The notes: generated from the letters alone by a model not told the origin. Positions 35,263 to 44,641 are shown, counted from the stretch's first letter. The stretch is DNA of 64,000 nucleotides from Marinifilum caeruleilacunae (GCF_013141825.1 NZ_RZNH01000007.1:88744-152743); one strand, 5' to 3'. Translations and numbers: made by a program.

Positions 35263-35517
35263 ATGCTACCAAAGTTTTTATTAGCAGACAATTCGCAAGA
35301 GTTACCAGATACTCTTTTCATTGTTCACACACGTTCTCCGAAGTGTATTATCGAGTGCGATGTTGAAGATTTTAATTCAAACCAGACCATTTACTGGATG
35401 GATAAAACTCCTGAAGATCAAAATTTGATTGAAGATCTTTTGGACGAGGCTGAGACCTTCTATAATGATGAATTGGAAAATCAGGAAGACCTTTACGACG
35501 AAGAATTTGACGATTAA
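35263..35517 (+). CDS. Small acidic hypothetical protein
   Basis: About 84 residues from ATG 35263 (the frame opens three codons earlier with TTG). Sequence MLPKFLLADNSQELPDTLFIVHT followed by SPKCIIECDVEDF and an acidic C-terminus (EDLYDEEFDD). No family recognised beyond a Bacteroidota-wide conserved hypothetical. Its stop is six bases from the PspC gene, so the two are probably co-transcribed. Confidence 0.65.
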   Translation: MLPKFLLADNSQELPDTLFIVHTRSPKCIIECDVEDFNSNQTIYWMDKTPEDQNLIEDLLDEAETFYNDELENQEDLYDEEFDD

Positions 35518-35523
35518 TTAGAG

Positions 35524-35718
35524 ATGAGTAAAAAATTGAAGCGATCATCCAATAAAATGATTGCAGGTGTTTGTGCAGGAATAGCTGAATATCTTAACCT
35601 GGATGTTACACTTGTAAGGATTTTGTATGTCTTAATTTCAATTTTTAGTGCCGGATTTCCTGGCTTACTGATCTACCTGATTTTTTGGTTCGTGATGCCT
35701 GATCACAACGAAATTTAA
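35524..35718 (+). CDS. PspC domain membrane protein
   Basis: A 64-residue PspC-domain protein: KKLKRSSNKMIAGVCAGIAEYLNLDVTLVRILYVLISIF is split as the family signature with the conserved GVCAGIAEYL and DxTLVR, then one or two membrane helices to FWFVMPDHN. PspC domains act in envelope stress response, but this is a stand-alone minimal form without psp partners here. It ends before a terminator. Confidence 0.9.
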   Translation: MSKKLKRSSNKMIAGVCAGIAEYLNLDVTLVRILYVLISIFSAGFPGLLIYLIFWFVMPDHNEI

Positions 35719-35741
35719 GAGTAGTTTTAGATACGATATGT

Positions 35742-35768
35742 AAGGAAAGCAGAGGCTTTCCTTTTTTT
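35742..35768 (+). terminator. Intrinsic terminator after the PspC gene
   Basis: Stem AAGGAAAGC / GCTTTCCTT with loop AGAG, followed by TTTTT. Confidence 0.8.
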
Positions 35769-35992
35769 GTATCAGTAAGTTTCTTTCTTTTTTATGATTT
35801 GTGTTAAAAAACAGCGAAAAAATATTCGAAAAGACCACATTTGTCATGATTTCGAATATTCTAATCTTCTATTTTTGCTGCGATTTTTAAGGGAGGATAG
35901 AAAAGCGGTTTAAGCATGCTGTTACATAGTTGTTTAAGTAGCTATTATTCTTTCTCTTTAAAACAAACACAAACACTTAAAGAATCTAACGG

Positions 35993-36709
35993 ATGAACCT
36001 AAAAAAACTGATCCCTTTTATTGGGTTGGTATGCATTTGCTTGGGAGTTAGCGCTGAAAAACTTCCATCGAAAACCAAAGTGAATCGAAGCATTGACTTT
36101 GTAAGCAAACATTTATGGAGAGGTAGTAATAGCGGAACAGCACCAACCATTGAACCTACTTTGGAGCTGCAGACAGGTCGTTTTACTTTTGGAGCCTGGG
36201 GAGCTTATGCAACTGATGATAGTTACCAGGAAGTAGACTTCTATGTTTCCTACAACACTCCTTTGTTCCAGTTTAGTGTGTACGATTTTTACTGTCCACG
36301 ACCAAACTTCGAAAACTCAAAATTCTTTGATTTCGATAGTGAAAATAGTGTTCATTTGTTCGATGCGTTGGTGAAGTACAAAGGGTGTGCAAAATTCCCG
36401 GTTTCTGTAATGGGATCTGTTCTGTTCTACGGAGAATTCGATAAGGATGAGAATGGCGATCAGAACTACTCTACCTATTTCGAATTGGGCTATTCAAACT
36501 TTATTGGGGGTAAAAAATTCACGTATGCATTGGGTTTCTCACCATTCGAAGGAATGTACGATGATAAATTTAATGTGGTAAATGTGAATGTTACCATGTA
36601 CGATGAATTAAAACTAACCGATAAATTCTCTTTACCAATTCGTGGTGGGCTAACCCTGAATCCGGCAACAGAAAAGTTATTTTTGACATTTGCGGTTACT
36701 TTGAAGTAA
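35993..36709 (+). CDS. TorF-like putative outer-membrane protein
   Basis: A 238-residue protein with a signal peptide (cleavage near residue 21, GVSAE). The start of the mature chain, SIDFVSKHLWRGSNSGTAPTIEPTLELQTGRFTFGAWGAYATD divided across residues 33-75, resembles the TorF/Gcw_chp family (RGxS, alternating strands, then ExDxYxSY). The rest alternates hydrophobic and polar residues in barrel-like strands and ends TFAVTLK. A small beta-barrel in the outer membrane is likely; substrate unknown. Own terminator downstream. Confidence 0.65.
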   Translation: MNLKKLIPFIGLVCICLGVSAEKLPSKTKVNRSIDFVSKHLWRGSNSGTAPTIEPTLELQTGRFTFGAWGAYATDDSYQEVDFYVSYNTPLFQFSVYDFYCPRPNFENSKFFDFDSENSVHLFDALVKYKGCAKFPVSVMGSVLFYGEFDKDENGDQNYSTYFELGYSNFIGGKKFTYALGFSPFEGMYDDKFNVVNVNVTMYDELKLTDKFSLPIRGGLTLNPATEKLFLTFAVTLK

Positions 36710-36730
36710 ATTGAATCGAAATAAATTTCC

Positions 36731-36760
36731 AAGGCTTCCTTTTTAGGAAGCCTTTTTTGT
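36731..36760 (+). terminator. Intrinsic terminator after TorF-like gene
   Basis: Stem AAGGCTTCCT / AGGAAGCCTT (36731-36740 with 36745-36754, loop TTTT) followed by T run. Confidence 0.85.
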
Positions 36761-36899
36761 TTTAAAAGAATTGGTGATATTTAATTGAAATTATTTTTGA
36801 CAGTAAAACCATATCAAATCAGAATTAACCGAAATGGTAATTTGTTAAAAAATACCACTTTCAAGATTAAAGGTGAGGAGATTATAAAATAGAATATGA

Positions 36900-37280
36900 A
36901 TGAAAGCATTAGATAAAGTACATGAATTTCACAAAGCATTTCGTGTTAATGTGGAAGAAAAACCTGCAATTCCGGATCTTGAAAGATGTAAATTGAGACA
37001 GAATATTATACAAGAAGAGGTGGATGAACTGAAAGAAGCCTGGGAGTCGGGAAATATTATTGAGGTGGCCGATGCATTGGCTGATATTCATTATGTAGTG
37101 ATGGGAACTGTACTTGAATTTGGCTTGCAAGATAAATACCCCGAAATCTTTTCTGAGGTACATAGGAGTAATATGAGTAAATTAGATGAAAATGGTAAAC
37201 CATTATATCGGGAAGATGGCAAGGTGATCAAATCGGATCGATATACCAAACCTGATATTAAAGGAATTTTGAAACCCTAA
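36900..37280 (+). CDS. MazG-like / PRA-PH nucleotide pyrophosphohydrolase
   Basis: A 126-residue all-alpha NTP pyrophosphohydrolase-like protein. The family signature EEVDELKEAWESGNIIEVADALADIHYVVMGT contains the metal-binding EExxE...ExxxD arrangement of MazG/PRA-PH domains, and the C-terminus SNMSKLDENGKPLYREDGKVIKSDRY is also typical of the phage/bacterial single-domain group. It probably hydrolyses (d)NTPs, perhaps to sanitise pools. It precedes a small secreted-protein gene by four bases. The start at 36900 is one of two overlapping ATGs; the other is out of frame. Confidence 0.85.
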   Translation: MKALDKVHEFHKAFRVNVEEKPAIPDLERCKLRQNIIQEEVDELKEAWESGNIIEVADALADIHYVVMGTVLEFGLQDKYPEIFSEVHRSNMSKLDENGKPLYREDGKVIKSDRYTKPDIKGILKP

Positions 37281-37284
37281 ATCA

Positions 37285-37809
37285 ATGGCAATGAAAAAAC
37301 ACTATGCTACACTCATTTTTCTCTTTTGCATCTTCTATTCTTTGAATGGATTAGCGCAGATGAAAACCTCTTTAGAAAAATTTAATCATTTGGTGGAGGG
37401 CATTTGGCTTAGCGAAGGAGAATGGTCGAATGGACAAAAGTTTAAGCAGGAAGTTGATTTTGAATGGGGACTGGATCACAAAATTGTAAAAGTGCAAACT
37501 TATGGGACAATCGATCCGAAAACCCAGGAATATGGGCTAAGAAATGAAGGAGTTCGGGCCTACAATGCCAAAGATTCCATGATTCAATTTTGGGAGTTTG
37601 ATATTTTTGGAGGAATCACCAAAGGAGTATGCTATTTCGAAGGAGAAAATCTTCATTATGAATACGATTACCATGGCGAGAAATTAAAAGAATCGTGGAT
37701 TTATGTGGACCAGGATCATTACGATTATCAAATTGCCAGTTTAAAGGATGGAAAGATTGAGAAGATCTACATGAAATCATCATACAAACGAACACAGAAA
37801 AAAGATTAG
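37285..37809 (+). CDS. Secreted lipocalin-like hypothetical protein
   Basis: A 174-residue protein with a signal peptide (LIFLFCIFYSLNGLAQ, cleavage near residue 25). The mature part looks like a small beta-barrel: NHLVEGIWLSEGEWSNGQKFKQEVDFEWGLDHKIVKVQ is split among alternating strands, then MIQFWEFDIFGGITKGVCYFEG. Resembles lipocalin-like DUF1579-type proteins, but no family is certain. It lies between the MazG-like gene (gap 4) and phzF (stop one base before its ATG), so likely one operon. Confidence 0.6.
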   Translation: MAMKKHYATLIFLFCIFYSLNGLAQMKTSLEKFNHLVEGIWLSEGEWSNGQKFKQEVDFEWGLDHKIVKVQTYGTIDPKTQEYGLRNEGVRAYNAKDSMIQFWEFDIFGGITKGVCYFEGENLHYEYDYHGEKLKESWIYVDQDHYDYQIASLKDGKIEKIYMKSSYKRTQKKD

Positions 37810-37810
37810 G

Positions 37811-38599
37811 ATGAAACTTACAAAATACCATATCGATGCATTTACCAATAAGTTGTTTGGAGGAAACCCGGCATGTGTAATTCCTTTGGAAGAATGGTTG
37901 CCTAATGAACTCTTAATCAATATCACCAAAGAAAATAATTTGGCTGAAACAGCTTTTTTCGTTCCCGAAGCCGATCGTTTTCATATCCGCTGGTTTACAC
38001 CCGAAATAGAAATGGATCTGTGTGGGCATGCAACTTTGGCAACAGCACATGTAATTAAAAAACACCTGGAGTACAAAGAAGATCGTATTCGATTTACATC
38101 GGCAAGTGGCGACCTGGAAGTTGCTTTTGAGGATCACAAATATGTGCTCGATTTTCCTTCAAGAATGCCAGTTCCAACCTCATTGCCATCCATTATCGAG
38201 GACAGTTTAAACATACACCCCATTGAGGTGTTTCAGGCCAGGGATTATGTCTTGTTATACGAATCGGAAGATGATATTATGGCCTTGGAACCCGATGAGA
38301 ATAAATTGAAAGCCATCGATTTGGGGCATGGCGGAATTGTTTGTACCGCAATTGGAAGAGAATCGGATTTTGTATCACGTTTTTTTACGCCAGGGGCAAG
38401 TATTTTCGAAGATCCTGTAACGGGTTCGGCACACTGCTCATTAATTCCATTTTGGAAAGAAAAGATTGGGAAGGAGCAAATGTTGGCCATGCAATTGTCC
38501 GACCGAAAAGGAGTTTTACATTGTTCTGATTGTGGCGATAGGGTAAAAATTGCCGGACATGCAGTAAGCTATAGCGTAGGGGAAATCTATTTAGATTAA
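37811..38599 (+). CDS. PhzF-family isomerase-like protein
   Basis: A 262-residue PhzF-family protein (phenazine-biosynthesis-like, diaminopimelate-epimerase fold). Motifs: YHIDAFTNKLFGGNPACVIPLEEWLP, NLAETAFF with the catalytic Glu, CGHATLATAHVI, and DPVTGSAHCSLIPFW. No phenazine genes are nearby; most members are of unknown substrate in primary metabolism. Start is one base after the previous stop. It ends at a strong terminator. Confidence 0.92.
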   Translation: MKLTKYHIDAFTNKLFGGNPACVIPLEEWLPNELLINITKENNLAETAFFVPEADRFHIRWFTPEIEMDLCGHATLATAHVIKKHLEYKEDRIRFTSASGDLEVAFEDHKYVLDFPSRMPVPTSLPSIIEDSLNIHPIEVFQARDYVLLYESEDDIMALEPDENKLKAIDLGHGGIVCTAIGRESDFVSRFFTPGASIFEDPVTGSAHCSLIPFWKEKIGKEQMLAMQLSDRKGVLHCSDCGDRVKIAGHAVSYSVGEIYLD

Positions 38600-38621
38600 T
38601 TTAGAAATGTTAAATAAACTA

Positions 38622-38660
38622 AAAGGGCCTTAGAAAACTAATTCTAAGGCCCTTTCTGTT
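38622..38660 (+). terminator. Intrinsic terminator after phzF
   Basis: A 14-bp stem (38622-38635 with 38642-38655; core AAAGGGCCTTAG / CTAAGGCCCTTT) followed by CTGTTTTT. Confidence 0.85.
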
Positions 38661-38683
38661 TTTAATAATGTGTAGATTTGATT

Positions 38684-40012
38684 ATGATAGAATTCAAAAC
38701 TGACCAACAAACCATTAATGATTTAAACTTATTGCCGAAACATCATGGTGATATATCAATTCTTAATTATTTCAATTCTACGAAAACAAAAGGTGGGTAT
38801 AATGCTTTGATCCATTTAATGGAAACACCATCAAATGATATTGAAAGCATTAAAAACAGGGTTGAAACCATAAAATTTGTAGGCCAACTTAAGGAACAAA
38901 TCCAGGCCTGTTTGGATGACAATATGCTCGATATTATAGAGTATTACCTGAATCAGAATACGGTAACGCTGCGCGATAATTTTATTGATGCGCTATTCGA
39001 CAGAATATCCTACATTTTGAAACCAAATAACGATTATTACATTGTTACAACTGCTCTTCAATATGTTGGCAGGCAAATCTCAAATCTGAAATTGTTAATA
39101 GATCAGGCGGGCAGTGATCTGCCTGAATTTTTCCGAGATCTGCAATTAGAGCTTCAACAAATTACAAATGATGAGAACCTGATTGCTTTGCTTGATCCCA
39201 AAAGGAAGAAACTTTCTTTCAGGCAAATTAATAGGTTTGATTCCTTAATTCGCAAGAAACACACTGAATTGTTACAGGGATTAATTAAGAGAACCTATTT
39301 GTTGGATGCTTATTTGTCAGTGAACCAGTTTAGTGAGAACAGTGAATTTCATTTTCCTGAAATAAAGAATTTGGAACAGCCTGTTTTTAAGGTGAATGAT
39401 ATCTTTCACCCTTTTATTGAAGAGCCCGTTCCTTGTAGTTTTGAATTGGGAAGAGAAAACAATTTGTGTTTTTTGACCGGCCCTAATATGGCTGGTAAAT
39501 CCACCTTTTTAAAGGCTGTTTCTTTGAGTGTTTATTTGGCTCATATCGGTTTTCCAGTTCCTGCTAAAAGTTGCGAATTATCTGTTTTTAATGGCTTGTT
39601 TACCACCATTAACTTGTCTGATGATATTAAATTAGGATACAGTCATTACTACAGCGAGGTGAGAAGAATTAAAGAAACAGCATTGAACTTAAAATCGCAC
39701 AAAAAGTTATTTGTTATCTTCGATGAATTGTTTCGGGGCACCAATGTAAAGGATGCCTACGATGCAAGCTTATTGATCACGAAAGGCTTTTTGAAATCCA
39801 AAAAATCTCTTTTTATCATTTCCAGTCACATTTCCGAAGTAGGGGAGCAGCTGACAAATGGAGGATTGGCAGATTTGAAGTACTTTGATTCTCGCCTGGA
39901 GGGAGATATTCCTGTGAATACCTATCAATTGGTGGATGGAATTTCCAGCGAGCGCCATGGGTTAGCCATTGTAAAAAGAGAAGGAATTGTAGAACTTTTA
40001 GAAGAAGGATAA
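38684..40012 (+). CDS. Short MutS-family ATPase
   Basis: A roughly 442-residue MutS-like protein lacking the N-terminal mismatch-binding domain. The core (residues 40-240) matches MutS domain III helices, and the C-terminal ATPase has Walker A TGPNMAGKST, LSDDIKLGYSHYYSEVRRIK, Walker B LFVIFDELFRGTNVKDA and IISSHISEVGE. Such truncated MutS-like proteins are frequent in Bacteroidota; they are not the mismatch-repair MutS, and function is open. The frame opens at TTG 38678, but ATG 38684 is preferred. Its stop overlaps the ATG of the pentapeptide-repeat gene by one base (TAATG), indicating coupled translation. Confidence 0.88.
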   Translation: MIEFKTDQQTINDLNLLPKHHGDISILNYFNSTKTKGGYNALIHLMETPSNDIESIKNRVETIKFVGQLKEQIQACLDDNMLDIIEYYLNQNTVTLRDNFIDALFDRISYILKPNNDYYIVTTALQYVGRQISNLKLLIDQAGSDLPEFFRDLQLELQQITNDENLIALLDPKRKKLSFRQINRFDSLIRKKHTELLQGLIKRTYLLDAYLSVNQFSENSEFHFPEIKNLEQPVFKVNDIFHPFIEEPVPCSFELGRENNLCFLTGPNMAGKSTFLKAVSLSVYLAHIGFPVPAKSCELSVFNGLFTTINLSDDIKLGYSHYYSEVRRIKETALNLKSHKKLFVIFDELFRGTNVKDAYDASLLITKGFLKSKKSLFIISSHISEVGEQLTNGGLADLKYFDSRLEGDIPVNTYQLVDGISSERHGLAIVKREGIVELLEEG

Positions 40013-40578
40013 TGGAATATTTTGAGGACCAGGTATTTGAAAATATGGATTTTTCGACAATGGAATTACAAAAGGCTGAATACGAAAATTGCAGCTTTGT
40101 AAATTGCTCTTTTGCGAACTCCGACTTGTCGGATATCATTTTTGTGGAGTGTGAATTTAAGTCTTGTGACCTGAGCAATTCTAATGTGAGTCAGACAGCT
40201 TTTAGGGATGTAAGTTTCGTATCCTGTAAAATGCTGGGCATTTCCTTTCCTGATTGTAACAAACTATTACTCTCGTTTCGTTTTACGGATTGCATGTTGA
40301 ATTTAAGCTCCTTTTATCAGTTAAAATTAAAGGCCATTCACTTTGTAAATTGCCACTTGCATGAAGTTGATTTTGTAGAATCGGATCTAAGCCAGTCTTT
40401 ATTTCAAAATTGTGATTTAGCAGGTGCAGTTTTTGAGTATACCAATTTAGAAAAAGCAGATTTAAGCACTGCAAGCAATTACACCATTCACCCCGAGTCT
40501 AATAGAATTAAAAAAGCAAAATTCTCCAGGCAGGATTTAGCTGGTTTGTTGCAGCAATACGATATTGTAATTCAATAA
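40012..40578 (+). CDS. Pentapeptide-repeat protein
   Basis: A 188-residue protein built of pentapeptide repeats A(D/N)LXX-like: ENCSFVNCSFANSDLSDIIF, then CEFKSCDLSNSNVSQTAF and SDLSQSLFQNCDLAGAVFEYTNLEKADL among others, forming a quadrilateral beta-helix with central Phe/Leu. Qnr and MfpA proteins of this fold mimic DNA and protect gyrase, but that is not shown here. Its ATG overlaps the stop of the short MutS-like gene, so both are translated together, which suggests a common DNA-related task. Ends at a bidirectional terminator. Confidence 0.85.
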   Translation: MEYFEDQVFENMDFSTMELQKAEYENCSFVNCSFANSDLSDIIFVECEFKSCDLSNSNVSQTAFRDVSFVSCKMLGISFPDCNKLLLSFRFTDCMLNLSSFYQLKLKAIHFVNCHLHEVDFVESDLSQSLFQNCDLAGAVFEYTNLEKADLSTASNYTIHPESNRIKKAKFSRQDLAGLLQQYDIVIQ

Positions 40579-40580
40579 AG

Positions 40581-40610
40581 AAACCCACCAAAATGGTGGG
40601 TTTTTTATTT
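40581..40610. terminator. Bidirectional intrinsic terminator
   Basis: Stem AAACCCACCA / TGGTGGGTTT (loop AAA, 40581-40590 with 40594-40603) with T run, between the convergent pentapeptide-repeat and AhpD-like genes. Confidence 0.88.
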
Positions 40611-40618
40611 CGATTAAA

Positions 40619-41170
40619 TTATACAGCCGATTTGCTTAAGGCTTTTGCTTTTGGAAAATCTACCGGCACTTTGCTTAGATTGTGCGTGTAATTGGTAAAG
40701 GAAATTTCCATAACAACCGCAATAAAGTCGATTAAAGCTTTTTCGTCGTATCCTGCGTCAAAAAAAGCATCCACTTTGCTTTGTTCTGCCTTGCCCCTGT
40801 TAAGAGCTACATCTGCCGCCAGATTACTTAGGATATTCAATTTGGCATCGGCAATGCTACCATCGCGCAATTGTATGGTTTCCTCCTCGGTGAATCCGTT
40901 CATTTTGGCAATGGCAGTATGAGCCGACAAACAGTATTCACATCCATTTACTTCCGAAACAGCCAGTTTAATGGCTTCCATTTCTTTAGCCGAAAATGTG
41001 CCTTTTCCAACCTTACCTGAATAGTTCAGGAAGTTTTCCAAACTATCACTGGAATATCCAATGGTTGCATATAAATTAGGTACCATACCCAATTGACTTT
41101 TTACATTGTTTAAAATGTTTTGAGCTTTTTCGTCAAGCTGATTTACTGTTGGAACATTGATTGTTTTCAT
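40619..41170 (-). CDS. Carboxymuconolactone decarboxylase / AhpD-like protein
   Basis: A 183-residue AhpD/CMD-superfamily protein with the redox CxxC motif C77-x2-C80 and His84 in NGCEYCLSAHTAIAKMNG, and the preceding EMEAIKLAVSEV. Such proteins are peroxidase-type or quinone-handling oxidoreductases that use the Cys pair. It is encoded about 118 bases downstream of the AraC-type regulator gene on the same strand, so it could be its target or in one transcript. Confidence 0.88.
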   Translation of the reverse strand: MKTINVPTVNQLDEKAQNILNNVKSQLGMVPNLYATIGYSSDSLENFLNYSGKVGKGTFSAKEMEAIKLAVSEVNGCEYCLSAHTAIAKMNGFTEEETIQLRDGSIADAKLNILSNLAADVALNRGKAEQSKVDAFFDAGYDEKALIDFIAVVMEISFTNYTHNLSKVPVDFPKAKALSKSAV

Positions 41171-41287
41171 TTCTCTATTCTTTTGTAATTTATACTCTTA
41201 TTTGATTTGTTATTACAAAAGTGGTAGAAATACAAAAGGGAAAGAATGGCAATTCTTCCCCCTGACTTGACAATTTTTCCTTTATGC

Positions 41288-42106
41288 CTATAAAACAGCT
41301 TGTTTTTTAAAATCGGTAGGACTTTTTCCAACTACTTTGCTGAAAAAACGACTGAATTGGGCAGCATCATCAAAACCTAGTTCATAGGCAACTTCCTTTG
41401 CGGTTTTATCGGTATGGATGAAAAGTCTTTTTGCTTCCAGGCTAATGCGTTCCTGTATCACCTGTAAAGGTGTTTTATCGTTGTACTCGCCAAATAAATT
41501 GGAAATGGTTTTGGGCGATTTATTTAATAAACTGGCATAATCTGCAACTTTGTGTTTCTGTTTAAAGTGCATTTCTACCAATACATTAAACTGCCTGATA
41601 ATATCCAGTTTGTCCTGGTTAATCTCAGGATTGCTTAAGTTTTTCCTCGCCAGTCGGGTGCATTTAATCAGAAATCTTTTAAGTAGCACTTGCAACATTT
41701 CACCTTGAATATGATCTGAGTTTTCGAATTCTTCAAGGATCACCTTAATGAGTAAATCGAAACTTTCCTGTTCTTTCGAATCCAATGAAATAATGGGAAC
41801 ATCTGATGATCCAAAAAACAAATACCCATAACATGAAACTTCCTGATCGTGTTGCTGAATGCAATAAAACTTCCGGTTGAATGATAATTGATTCAATTCC
41901 GATGTACTCTCAATTACCTGGAGTTGATTCAGCGGAGTAAGAAACAGGATTTGATTTTCATGGATACAATAATCGATTCCATCGACATTTAGTTTTGAAA
42001 AGCCTGTTCGTTGCCAGAATATTTTATAGGTCTGTTTTTCATCTATGATTTCATTCGATAATGAAAAATAGGATGAATCTTTTCTGTTTGAATATGTATG
42101 AATCAT
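41288..42106 (-). CDS. AraC-family transcriptional regulator
   Basis: A 272-residue AraC/XylS regulator. The N-terminal two thirds is a cupin-type effector region (IFWQRTGFSKLNVDGIDYCIHENQILFLTP); the C-terminal 100 residues hold the two helix-turn-helix motifs, YASLLNKSPKTISNLFGEY and AKEVAYELGFDDAAQFSRFFSKVVGKSP, with the typical family ending. It lies 9 bases downstream of an SRPBCC gene and upstream of the AhpD-like gene, all in the same direction. Probably a local regulator; inducer unknown. Confidence 0.92.
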   Translation of the reverse strand: MIHTYSNRKDSSYFSLSNEIIDEKQTYKIFWQRTGFSKLNVDGIDYCIHENQILFLTPLNQLQVIESTSELNQLSFNRKFYCIQQHDQEVSCYGYLFFGSSDVPIISLDSKEQESFDLLIKVILEEFENSDHIQGEMLQVLLKRFLIKCTRLARKNLSNPEINQDKLDIIRQFNVLVEMHFKQKHKVADYASLLNKSPKTISNLFGEYNDKTPLQVIQERISLEAKRLFIHTDKTAKEVAYELGFDDAAQFSRFFSKVVGKSPTDFKKQAVL

Positions 42107-42115
42107 TCTAATTAG

Positions 42116-42628
42116 TTATACGTTGATGTATTGGAAACCATCATTAGGATGTAATGCCTGATCTTCTTTCTTGTTGTGCAGAATGATTTTATGTTCGAGG
42201 TAGGCTTTTAGGTTTGTCATCCAAAAAGTCCAGCCATTACTACAGCCAACAAAATTATTCATTTTGCTTTTTTCATCGGTTGCAATTTTACTTTGGGTCA
42301 AACTTACCAAAGTCATGCCTTTTTCCCTTGTCAGGATAACTTCAACCTCATTATCAGCGAAAGCAAAAACAATTCTATCTTTGCCATTGGCTTCGATAAT
42401 TTCACCTTGCTCAACACCTTCCCAGTTGTGCCATTGCCAGGAATATTTGTCGCCGGCTTGTATGTATTCTTTGCTTGCCCTTGGCAAATCATTCTTTGTT
42501 GTGAATTCAGCCTTTTTCAGGAACCATCTTTCCAGTTTGTGTTGTGTGGTCCAGCACCTGTAAACTTTATCAATTGTTGATTTAATATGAATTTTACGAA
42601 CAAATTTCGTCCAGTCTATCTCTTTCAT
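42116..42628 (-). CDS. SRPBCC / AHSA1-like domain protein
   Basis: A 170-residue START-like (SRPBCC, AHSA1 type) protein: the segment KIHIKSTIDKVYRCWTTQHKLERWFLKKAEF, the middle EYIQAGDKYSWQWHNWEGVEQGEI, and the end MNNFVGCSNGWTFWMTNLKAYLEH are family hallmarks of a helix-grip fold that holds hydrophobic ligands. Function unknown. It is the first gene ahead of the AraC regulator (9-base gap). Confidence 0.85.
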   Translation of the reverse strand: MKEIDWTKFVRKIHIKSTIDKVYRCWTTQHKLERWFLKKAEFTTKNDLPRASKEYIQAGDKYSWQWHNWEGVEQGEIIEANGKDRIVFAFADNEVEVILTREKGMTLVSLTQSKIATDEKSKMNNFVGCSNGWTFWMTNLKAYLEHKIILHNKKEDQALHPNDGFQYINV

Positions 42629-42663
42629 AGCTATTTACCATTAAGTATTTGTTCGTAATAAAA

Positions 42664-42700
42664 TACAAAAAAAGGAACAGATTTCTGTTCCTTTTTTTTC
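42664..42700 (-). terminator. Intrinsic terminator after the AGCS symporter gene
   Basis: Stem AAAGGAACAG / CTGTTCCTTT with loop ATTT (42671-42680, 42685-42694), A and T tracts on both sides, lying 14 bases after the symporter stop. Confidence 0.85.
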
Positions 42701-42713
42701 AGAGAAATATGAT

Positions 42714-44384
42714 TTATACTTCCGAAGGATGTTCTTTTTTGAATTTATCCCAGTAAGTATTTAGAGTTGATTTCATATCCTTGTGCAACAAAAGAATTCC
42801 AATAAGGTTAGGCAGAGCCATTAGTACAATGGTTATACCTGATATGGTCCAGATAATGGTTGTATCGGCAAAAGATGCAATGAAAAATCCAACGCAATAG
42901 ATAATGCGATATGGAAGAACACCTTTAACACCAAATAGGTAAGTTACCGAACGACCACCGTAATAAGCCCATGCAATTGCAGTTGAAAATGCGAATAACA
43001 ACAAACCAATGGAAACGATCCATTTTCCCCAATCGCCAAGCAAACTTCGGGTAAATGCTTCGGCAGTTAATGGTGCCGAGTGTACCAATGAATTTCCTTT
43101 AAATACCACACCATTTTCCGATGAGTATTTTCCTTTATTAATGGCAATTTTACCACTGTACAACTTGTTGTTTGAATCGTAAACCTGGATTTTTTCAGCT
43201 ACCGAACGAGCATTTATAATGCTTAATTCATTTTTAATTTCACCATTCTCAACATTAAGCTCTCCTGTAAATAAAGGCAATTCGGAAGTGCCACCTAAAT
43301 AGTGATATAGTTTTTCACGATCGGCTTCATTTGTATCATCGTACTGATCAGCCATAATTACCATATCGGTTGGTTGGAACTGATTTGGCAATTTTTCGGT
43401 CCATACTCCCGATGACAAGATCACCAATCCGGTAAGCGTACAGATTACAATGGTATCGATAAATGGTTCAAGAATTGCTACCATTCCTTCCGAAACGGGT
43501 TCTTCGGTTCGGGCTGCCGCATGGGCAATAGGTGCAGAACCCTGACCAGCTTCATTACTAAACAATCCTCGGTTTACACCTTTTGTAAGTGCGTAAGAGA
43601 ATCCGGCACCAAGGAATCCACCAACAGCGGCTGTTCCGGTAAATACATTGGTAAATATGGATAGGAATGAAGGTATAATGTTTTCGTAATTGTAAAAGAT
43701 TACAGCCAATGCACCAACGAAATATATAATTGCCATTGTTGGCACTAGTCTCTCTGTAACTTTTGCAATACGCTTAATTCCGCCTAGAATTACAAAGGCC
43801 AACAGTACGGTAAGAATTCCTCCAACCAGCATCTTGTTAAAACCAAATGTGGTGAACATCGAGTTGGAAATGGAATTAATCTGAGGCAAACTTCCTGTAC
43901 CAAAAGATGAGAAAATGGTCATGGCTGCAAAGAAACCTGCCAACCATTTCATGTTCAATTTATTCTTCATGTAGTACATCGGTCCACCTGAAATAAAACC
44001 TTTCTCATCTGTTTCACGGTATTTGTGCGATAGTGTTACCTCAACAAATTTTGTTGTCATCCCTAAGAAAGCAGTAACCAACATCCAAAAGAGAGCTGCC
44101 GGACCACCCAGGTAAATTGCCAAAGCTACACCTGCAATATTTCCGGTACCTACCGTTCCCGAAAGTGCTGTAGTTAATGCCTGAAAGTGAGAAGCATCAC
44201 CTTTCTCTCCTGGTTTGTCATATTTTCCGGTAACAACTTTTAAGGCGTGTTTGAAGAATCGAAACTGGGGGAATTTTAGGTAAATGGTGTAGAATAATCC
44301 TGTTCCGATTAGTAAAATAGGAAACCACTTGCTTCCACCTAAAAATCCTTCAATTATTGTAAGAAAATCATTAAGGGTATGCAT
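42714..44384 (-). CDS. Sodium:alanine symporter family protein with large insertion
   Basis: A 556-residue AGCS-family Na+/alanine-type transporter. The fingerprint [15 protein letters not shown] near residue 277 and the N-terminal [15 protein letters not shown] are present, with about ten membrane helices. Between about residues 330 and 440 there is an extra polar segment of about 100 residues (from [10 protein letters not shown] to [10 protein letters not shown]) inserted after the helix ending SGVW; typical AGCS proteins (about 450-480 residues) lack it. The insert contains no membrane helix and should face the periplasm or cytoplasm as a separate domain. Divergent from the S9 peptidase gene. 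Confidence 0.9.
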   Translation of the reverse strand: MHTLNDFLTIIEGFLGGSKWFPILLIGTGLFYTIYLKFPQFRFFKHALKVVTGKYDKPGEKGDASHFQALTTALSGTVGTGNIAGVALAIYLGGPAALFWMLVTAFLGMTTKFVEVTLSHKYRETDEKGFISGGPMYYMKNKLNMKWLAGFFAAMTIFSSFGTGSLPQINSISNSMFTTFGFNKMLVGGILTVLLAFVILGGIKRIAKVTERLVPTMAIIYFVGALAVIFYNYENIIPSFLSIFTNVFTGTAAVGGFLGAGFSYALTKGVNRGLFSNEAGQGSAPIAHAAARTEEPVSEGMVAILEPFIDTIVICTLTGLVILSSGVWTEKLPNQFQPTDMVIMADQYDDTNEADREKLYHYLGGTSELPLFTGELNVENGEIKNELSIINARSVAEKIQVYDSNNKLYSGKIAINKGKYSSENGVVFKGNSLVHSAPLTAEAFTRSLLGDWGKWIVSIGLLLFAFSTAIAWAYYGGRSVTYLFGVKGVLPYRIIYCVGFFIASFADTTIIWTISGITIVLMALPNLIGILLLHKDMKSTLNTYWDKFKKEHPSEV

Positions 44385-44641
44385 AAACTAAAGGTAAATT
44401 GGTAATGGGTTAATAGATTTATTTTTGAAAGTCATCTAAGATAAGAGTTTATTTTTAATTGAGAGTTTTTCGCGGGCTAGAATAATAAATGGCAGATGTG
44501 CGAGTTGATCGACCATGATCATAATTTGATCGAAAAATAAGATGAGTTCAGCGTATAATTCTTTACATTTATTAATTGATTTTTTCCCTTATAAAAACTA
44601 ACCGTCCTTATGGACTTTAAACCATACCAAAACAACAAAAA

